NCBI GenBank assembly: GCA_035687725.1
Contig: DASRVB010000285.1
Coordinates: 1-9,749, forward strand
Direction of reading: 5' to 3'
From: JAICNR01 sp035687725
Lineage (GTDB): Bacteria > Gemmatimonadota > Gemmatimonadetes > JACCXV01 > JAHWKZ01
DNA: 9,749 nucleotides
Shown: positions 5,608 through 9,749 of the stretch, in pieces
Numbering within the stretch: position 1 is the first letter of the stretch
Layout of the letters: the number at the start of each line of letters is the position of its first letter
Program-made: the position numbers and the translations under genes
The notes under the pieces: generated by a model
What the model was told of the DNA's origin: nothing
What the model saw: only the letters and a program-made list of their open reading frames with translations
Database searches by the model: none

Positions 5608-6663
5608 CTAGTCCTCCTCGTCCGGTTCTTCCTCTTCGTCGGTCAGGAGCTCGCCGTCGTTCGCCTTCGCGAGGTCCCGAAGCACGCCACCGGACTGATT
5701 CTCTCCGAATACGGCGGCGTGGATCGTGACGTCGCGGCCCGCCGCGAGCTCTTCGACCCGGGCCAGGAGTCCCGCGGCGTCCTCGGATGGCGCAGCACCC
5801 AGGACGACCACGATCGCCTCGGGCTCGAGCTCGAAGGCGAGCTCGATTCCCCGCAGCAGGTTCTCCGCCGAGACGGTCGGACCGGAGAGCGTTCCCGAAG
5901 AGCTCGCCGTGGGGATCGCCCCCTGCACCGCTCCGGCCTGGGCCGCCATCGCGGCGCTCGTCGGGTCGACTCCCGCAGGCGGCACGCCTCCGGCGCCACC
6001 GGCGCCATACAGCGCCGGGTCGACCGCGAGCCCGGCGGCGACCAACAGCGCCGACTGCAGGAACCCGTCGCCCTCGACCTTCTGGAGTCCACCCACGAAC
6101 TCGCGCGCCTCTTCCCGATTCGATTCGTCGGCGACAGGCGCCGGGGAACGCCAGACGCTCGGCCCTCCTTCGAACGTGACCAGGCCGAATCGCTGGTCGT
6201 CCTCGAGCCCCTCGATGGCCGCTCGAACGTGGTTCCTGGCGCGCTCCGTCCTGTCGCTCCGCCGCCGCATGACCTCCCGGACGGCCATCCCCGCGGGGCC
6301 GGCCGCCCGGAGCGCCCAGTCCGTCCCTTCCTCGGCCAGCTTCTGGCGCACGTACGCCTCGCCCTGCTGTGCGACCATCTGCTTGAGGTTGTCGACGGCG
6401 CCCTGGGGGAGATCGACGACCGGGGTGAGATCGACGACGAAGACGATCGGGGATCCCTCGTCCGTCACGTCCTCCCCGTACATCTCTCCCTTCTCGACGC
6501 CCGCGACCATGTTCTTGAGCCGCCCGAGCTGAGCTTCGGCGGGAAGCGGCCAGAGGATCAGGGCCAGCAGGCAGAAGGAGACGATGGGGGTCGCTCTCGA
6601 AAGGACGTCGTCGAATGTATGTGTTCCTGCGCGAATGCTTGAGAGCATAGAGCAGCGCCCCAT
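5608..6663 (-). CDS. Exported VWA-like domain protein
   Basis: About 351 aa. A signal peptide with a long N-region is followed by a hydrophobic core (PIVSFCLLALILWPLP) and an AEA-Q cleavage site. The mature part shows a von Willebrand A-like pattern: strand IVFVVDLTPVVD, a helical stretch, FGLVTFEGG, an Ala/Gly/Pro-rich insert (GAGGAGGVPPAGVD), AIVVVLGAAPSEDA, VTIHAAVFGENQ, and GVLRDLAKANDGELL. The MIDAS motif is degenerate: D-L-T-P replaces D-x-S-x-S, so metal-dependent ligand binding is doubtful. The C-terminus is very acidic (LLTDEEEEPDEED). Start choices are TTG 6672, ATG 6663 and ATG 6648; ATG 6663 is taken without strong ribosome-site support. It follows the RDD gene by about 20 bases and is probably the last gene of the padR operon. 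The function is unknown. Confidence 0.7.
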   Translation of the reverse strand: MGRCSMLSSIRAGTHTFDDVLSRATPIVSFCLLALILWPLPAEAQLGRLKNMVAGVEKGEMYGEDVTDEGSPIVFVVDLTPVVDLPQGAVDNLKQMVAQQGEAYVRQKLAEEGTDWALRAAGPAGMAVREVMRRRSDRTERARNHVRAAIEGLEDDQRFGLVTFEGGPSVWRSPAPVADESNREEAREFVGGLQKVEGDGFLQSALLVAAGLAVDPALYGAGGAGGVPPAGVDPTSAAMAAQAGAVQGAIPTASSSGTLSGPTVSAENLLRGIELAFELEPEAIVVVLGAAPSEDAAGLLARVEELAAGRDVTIHAAVFGENQSGGVLRDLAKANDGELLTDEEEEPDEED

Positions 6664-6682
6664 TCCGGTCAATCTCGATCGG

Positions 6683-7399
6683 CTAGCCTGATCCCAGATG
6701 CCCGGCGAGGGCGCCGAGCGCGATCGCGAGGAGCCAGAGGAGGGCGACCGTCCCCCAGGGGCGGCCGATCCGACGGCCGCCTTCGATGACGATCGTATGC
6801 GCCGCCAGGTCGAACGCGCGTTGGCGGCGCGCCGTGAAGAGCAGGAACGCCGCGTCGATCGGCCAGATGTCGAACAGGAAGGGGATCCGCCGCACGACCG
6901 CGGTCCAGAACCCGACCCGTTCCCCCGTATCCCGCGCCACGAACATGCCGAAGACCCGCTTCCCCGCCGTCTGGCCGAACAGGGTCTCCAGGACCGGGAA
7001 GTAGAGGATCACGAGCACGAAGACGATCAGCGCGCCGAGCCCGAGCGCAACGGCCAGGGGCAACGGCCAGTCCGACATCCGGGTCGTGGAGTACGGCCCG
7101 AGTGCGACCACCGCGAAAAGGGTGATCGACGCGATCGCCAGCGCTCCGAGGCCGACGTCGAAGAGGAAGCCGCCCAGGCGGTCGGTGCGAGAGGCGAGCG
7201 GTGGCTCGGTGGACTCGAGAAACCCCCGCGCGACCTCCGCAGGAGGTCCCATGCGCGCGACCGCATCCCTCGCGGCGGATCCCGCCGCGACCCGCTCCGC
7301 GAGGTGGCTCCGGAGGTCGGCTTCGATCCGATGCCGCCCCGGAAAGCCGGGTGCGATCCGGTGCATGACGTCCTCCACGTAACGGTCGATCTCGTTCAT
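6683..7399 (-). CDS. HAAS/RDD-family integral membrane protein
   Basis: 238 aa. The N-terminal soluble part (1-about 65, MNEIDRYVEDVMHRIAPGFP, then SAARDAVARMGPPAEVARGF) resembles the HAAS-type domain commonly encoded next to PadR regulators. It is followed by a four-helix membrane region of the RDD family: RLGGFLFDVGLGALAIAS with the R..D pair, two central helices, GQTAGKRVFGMFVARDTGER, and FDLAAHTIVIEGG, then a last helix near the C-terminus. The ATG overlaps the padR stop as ATGA, with GGAGG just upstream inside padR. RDD proteins are often linked to transport or envelope stress, but no substrate can be read. The much longer open frame running rightwards to 7804 is a padR shadow and was rejected. 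Confidence 0.82.
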   Translation of the reverse strand: MNEIDRYVEDVMHRIAPGFPGRHRIEADLRSHLAERVAAGSAARDAVARMGPPAEVARGFLESTEPPLASRTDRLGGFLFDVGLGALAIASITLFAVVALGPYSTTRMSDWPLPLAVALGLGALIVFVLVILYFPVLETLFGQTAGKRVFGMFVARDTGERVGFWTAVVRRIPFLFDIWPIDAAFLLFTARRQRAFDLAAHTIVIEGGRRIGRPWGTVALLWLLAIALGALAGHLGSG

Positions 7400-7728
7400 G
7401 CGCCTCCTTTTCGGTCGAGGATGGCGTCCAGCCCGGCGGCGAACTCGCGCCACTCCCTGGCGAGCCTGTCGAGCTCCTTTTTCCCGGCATCGGTGATCCG
7501 GTAGTACTTCCGCGGCACGCCTCGCTCGGGCGTCTCCCAGCGCGGTTCGATGAAGCCCGCCTCCTCGAGCCGGTAGAGCACGGGATAGAGCGTGCCATCG
7601 CGCACCGCGAGCCGGCCCCCGCTCCACTCCTCGATCGCCGATACGATCTCGTAGCCGTATCGCTCCCGGTCCTTTAGAAGAGTCAGGAGCACGAGCTCGA
7701 TCGTGCCGCGCTTCAGCTCCCGGCTCAC
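7396..7728 (-). CDS. PadR-family transcriptional regulator
   Basis: 110 aa, the usual length of a compact PadR protein. Winged-helix landmarks are RGTIELVLLTLLKDRERYGY, then IVSAIEEWSGGRLAVRDGTL, YPVLYRLEEAGFIEPRW, and RKYYRITDAGKKELDRLARE, the dimerisation helix. PadR proteins are usually repressors that bind inverted repeats near their own promoter. The start codon is GTG, without a clear Shine-Dalgarno. It is coupled by a four-base overlap to the HAAS/RDD membrane gene, a standard PadR arrangement, and is preceded by a strong promoter with an overlapping palindrome, so autoregulation of padR, the RDD gene and the VWA-like gene is likely. The ligand is unknown. Confidence 0.93.
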   Translation of the reverse strand: MSRELKRGTIELVLLTLLKDRERYGYEIVSAIEEWSGGRLAVRDGTLYPVLYRLEEAGFIEPRWETPERGVPRKYYRITDAGKKELDRLAREWREFAAGLDAILDRKGGA

Positions 7729-7746
7729 GAGAGATGCCCGGCCGCA

Positions 7747-7774
7747 TTGATACGCAAACTATTTTGCACAACAA
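7747..7774. promoter_or_regulatory. Candidate PadR operator (28-bp imperfect palindrome)
   Basis: TTG-N4-GCAAA-N4-TTTGC-N4-CAA reads as an inverted repeat centred at 7760.5, with all outer and inner arm bases matching. It begins two bases downstream of the predicted -10 box of the padR promoter and covers the expected transcription start, a classic repressor position. PadR is the first gene transcribed from it. Confidence 0.5.
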
Positions 7775-7775
7775 G

Positions 7776-7804
7776 ATAATATACGGAACATGACATTTCG
7801 TCAA
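7776..7804 (-). promoter_or_regulatory. Predicted sigma70-type promoter of the padR operon
   Basis: On the - strand TTGACG (7804-7799, five of six) and TATTAT (7781-7776, five of six) are separated by exactly 17 bases. The predicted start is near 7769, about 40 bases before the GTG of padR. It lies in the locally AT-rich gap (7729-7817) between padR and the upstream exported-protein gene. Confidence 0.65.
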
Positions 7805-7817
7805 CGCCTGACGCTTG

Positions 7818-8429
7818 CTACTGGCTGGAAACGGAAACCCCTTCGAACGGCGGCGCGGGCGGGATCACGACGTCAAACGACACTGCCTTCGAGGGAAGCG
7901 GCGGGAAGTCTGCCCACCAGCTCTCCATCGCTCCCGGCTCGAGGTTTCGCGCGAGCGGTTCCTTGGCATCGAGCCGGCCCTGGTCGTCGCGGAGGATGAA
8001 GCTCCTCGCGCCGTCGATCTCCACGTAGAAGGTGTCATAGGAAGCAGTCGGGTCGAGCGTGAGAGTCACCGTCTCGGCGCCCTCGTTGAAGAAGCGGACC
8101 CGCACCGTCAAGGCGTCATCCTCCACGTCGATGTCGTGGAGGATTGCGGTAAGCCCCGTGCCGGGCACCCGATGGATCTGGATCGCCTCACTCCCCCGGG
8201 GACAGAACTGGCCGGTCTGGCAGAAGGTCGGCGGGGGCTTGCGCCACTCCTTCTCGCGCTCGTACTCGCGCTCGCGGTTTCGCTTGTCCTGTTCCACCTG
8301 TTCGAGCCGCTCCCGCTGCGCGAGGTAGGGGTCTCGCGGAGCCGGTCGCTCCTGGGCGAGCGATACGCCGGACGGCGCGAGGAGAGAGACAAGCAGAAAA
8401 AGCTGCGGAAGCCGTCGTTGCACACGCAT
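7818..8429 (-). CDS. Exported protein of unknown function
   Basis: 203 aa, not recognised. The signal peptide is clear: basic start MRVQRRLPQ, hydrophobic core LFLLVSLLAPSGV, cleavage after SLA. The mature N-terminus is a highly charged helix (YLAQRERLEQVEQDKRNRER, then EYEREKEW), possibly a short coiled coil. A two-cysteine segment (FCQTGQFC) follows, then about 120 residues with a beta-strand pattern (LTVRVRFFNEG, ETVTLTLDPTASYDTFYVEI, SFDVVIPPAPPFEG) suggesting an immunoglobulin- or DUF4352-like beta sandwich. ATG 8429 is chosen for the intact signal peptide and GGTGGGG three bases upstream; ATG 8453 abuts its purine run and the TTG further up overextends. It follows gatB by 57 bases. The two cysteines could form a disulfide in the periplasm. 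Confidence 0.75.
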   Translation of the reverse strand: MRVQRRLPQLFLLVSLLAPSGVSLAQERPAPRDPYLAQRERLEQVEQDKRNREREYEREKEWRKPPPTFCQTGQFCPRGSEAIQIHRVPGTGLTAILHDIDVEDDALTVRVRFFNEGAETVTLTLDPTASYDTFYVEIDGARSFILRDDQGRLDAKEPLARNLEPGAMESWWADFPPLPSKAVSFDVVIPPAPPFEGVSVSSQ

Positions 8430-8486
8430 GGTGCCCCACCGCCTTTCCTCCATCCTCCCGCGCAGGGACGCAGATGTCAAGAAAGC

Positions 8487-9749
8487 TCAGCCGGTCAGCT
8501 TCTCGCGCAGGAGCCGGTTGACGACCTGAGGATTCGCCTGCCCGCCGGTCCGCTTCATGACCTGCCCGACGAAGAACCCCATCAGGCCCTGCTTGCCCCC
8601 GCGGTAGGCGCCGACCTCGGCCGGGTGGGCGGCGATCACCGCGTCGACCTCGGCTTCCAGCGCGGCCTCGTCGGATACCTGCGCCAGCCCGCGTTCGGCT
8701 ACGATCTCCGCCGCGCCCTTGCCGGTTTCGACCATGAGCGAGAGCACCTCCTTGGCGACGCTGCCCGAGATCTTCCCCTCGGCCTTGAGCGCGAGCAGCT
8801 CGGCCAGCGCGGCAGGGGCGAGCGGCTCGGGCGCGGGCGCGAGCTTCACGTCCACCCCGCGTTCGCGCGCCAGGCGCAGGACCTCGCCCATGACCCAGTT
8901 CGAGACCTCCTTGGCGTCGCCGAACGCACGCGCCGCCGCCTCGAACCAGTCGGCCAGCGGGCGCGTCCCCGTGAGAACCCCCGCGTCATAGGCCGGAAGC
9001 CCGTACTCGGACTCGAGACGTACCGCGCGTGCGGCGGGCGCCTCCGGCAGCTCCGAGCGGATCGCGGCGAGGCGCGCCGGGTCGATGTCCAGGGGCTCGA
9101 GATCCGGCTCTGGGAAGTACCGGTAGTCGTGGGACATCTCCTTGGAGCGCATCGGCCGCGCCTCCCCCTTTGCCGAATCCCAGAGCAGGGTCTCGTGGAC
9201 GACCGGCTCTCCGCGCTCGACGAGATTCGCCTGGCGCTCGATCTCGAACGCGAGCGCGGCCTCCACGTAGCGGAACGAATTCACGTTCTTCACCTCGGTC
9301 TTCGTGGAGAGCGCCGTCTCGCCCCGTCGCCGGATCGAGACGTTGGCGTCGCAGCGCAGGCTTCCCTCCTCCATGTTGCAGTCCGACACGTCGAGGTACT
9401 CGAGCGTTTGCTTGAGCGTCGACAGGTACAGGTACGCCTCGCGCGGGTTCGCGAGATCGGGCTCGGAGACGATCTCGATGAGCGGAGTCCCACAGCGGTT
9501 GAAGTCGACCCGCGTGCCGTCCACTGCGTGCGTGGACTTCACCGCGTCCTCCTCGAGGTGGACGCGAGTGATGCGCACCGTCTTGCGGCCGCCATCGTCG
9601 AGGCGGATCTCGAGTGCGCCGCCGGTGGCAAGCGGACGATCGTACTGGGAGATCTGGTATCCCTTCGGGAGATCGGGATAGAAGTAGTGCTTCCGCGCGA
9701 AGATCGAGCGCGGATGCACCTCGCATCCGAGGGCAATCGCCGCGCGGAC
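8487..9749 (-). CDS. gatB: Asp-tRNA(Asn)/Glu-tRNA(Gln) amidotransferase subunit B, 5' end beyond window
   Basis: 420 residues, reading in frame to the right edge; roughly the first 55 residues of a protein of about 475 aa are outside. GatB phosphorylates the misacylated tRNA carboxylate, which is then amidated with ammonia from GatA, making Gln-tRNA(Gln) or Asn-tRNA(Asn). Family landmarks are FARKHYFYPDLPKGYQISQY, RVHLEEDAVKSTH, DFNRCGTPLIEIVSEPDL, CNMEEGSLRCDANVSIR, TKTEVKNVNSF and MSHDYRYFPEPDLEPL. The C-terminal YqeY-like tail is complete (GKISGSVAKEVLSLMV to the end in NPQVVNRLLREKLTG). An ORF start at GTG 9719 is an internal valine codon, not the real start, because upstream codons give the conserved ALGCEV. 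gatA and gatC are not in the window. Confidence 0.97.
   Translation of the reverse strand, partial: VRAAIALGCEVHPRSIFARKHYFYPDLPKGYQISQYDRPLATGGALEIRLDDGGRKTVRITRVHLEEDAVKSTHAVDGTRVDFNRCGTPLIEIVSEPDLANPREAYLYLSTLKQTLEYLDVSDCNMEEGSLRCDANVSIRRRGETALSTKTEVKNVNSFRYVEAALAFEIERQANLVERGEPVVHETLLWDSAKGEARPMRSKEMSHDYRYFPEPDLEPLDIDPARLAAIRSELPEAPAARAVRLESEYGLPAYDAGVLTGTRPLADWFEAAARAFGDAKEVSNWVMGEVLRLARERGVDVKLAPAPEPLAPAALAELLALKAEGKISGSVAKEVLSLMVETGKGAAEIVAERGLAQVSDEAALEAEVDAVIAAHPAEVGAYRGGKQGLMGFFVGQVMKRTGGQANPQVVNRLLREKLTG

Noticed and set aside
6683..7804. A 373-aa open frame on the - strand beginning at 7804
   Set aside because: Its first 135 residues are Arg/Ala-rich and lie over padR in another frame; the recognisable HAAS/RDD protein begins at ATG 7399, which has a ribosome site and an ATGA overlap.
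8451..8480. Perfect TTGACA (8480-8475) as promoter of the exported-protein gene
   Set aside because: At 16-18 bases downstream there is only GGAGGA/GAGGAT-like sequence, a poor -10 box; co-transcription with gatB remains possible.
8487..9719. gatB starting at GTG 9719
   Set aside because: The frame continues to the window edge and the upstream codons give conserved GatB residues, so this is an internal valine.

Overview
This is a 9.7 kb, GC-rich, densely coding bacterial window. The compact gene spacing, GatB-type tRNA amidotransferase, PadR regulation and exported Gram-negative-style proteins suggest an uncultured high-GC bacterium. The phylum cannot be fixed from the sequence. No tRNA, rRNA, CRISPR array or insertion sequence was seen, and no gene-free stretch exceeds about 175 bases.

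Left region (1-1756). A nucleotidyltransferase remnant on the + strand enters from the left edge; it carries a one-base frameshift and its stop overlaps the end of a convergent gene. On the - strand, reading leftwards from about 1830, lies a small RiPP-like locus. It has a sigma70-like promoter, a 48-codon gene (1756-1610) whose product carries a lasso-type leader (Y-x2-P motif, G, then LT) and a two-cysteine core, an intergenic region with GC-rich hairpins, and a 406-aa asparagine-synthetase-like protein (SGGRDS and GTGGDE motifs) that lacks the glutaminase half. The precursor is the most interesting element. No leader peptidase (B2) or PqqD-like recognition protein (B1) is visible in the window.

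Middle region (1895-5585, + strand). A probable operon holds a nitrilase-like glutaminase gene and a separate NAD+ synthase gene, which together would make a two-subunit glutamine-dependent NAD+ synthetase. The second gene appears to start at a CTG that overlaps the first gene's stop codon. Three envelope-related genes follow: a DUF948-like membrane protein, a YtxH-like membrane protein, and an exported zinc-dependent phospholipase C family protein that keeps a full zinc-ligand pattern.

Right region (5608-9749, all - strand, listed leftwards from the right edge). A 5'-truncated gatB comes first, then an exported protein of unknown function. Next is a probable autoregulated operon: padR, an HAAS/RDD membrane protein joined to it by an ATGA overlap, and an exported VWA-like protein. 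A near-consensus promoter precedes padR, and a 28-bp imperfect palindrome sits over the predicted transcription start.

Starts chosen here differ from the longest open frame for several genes; the reasons are given per entry.
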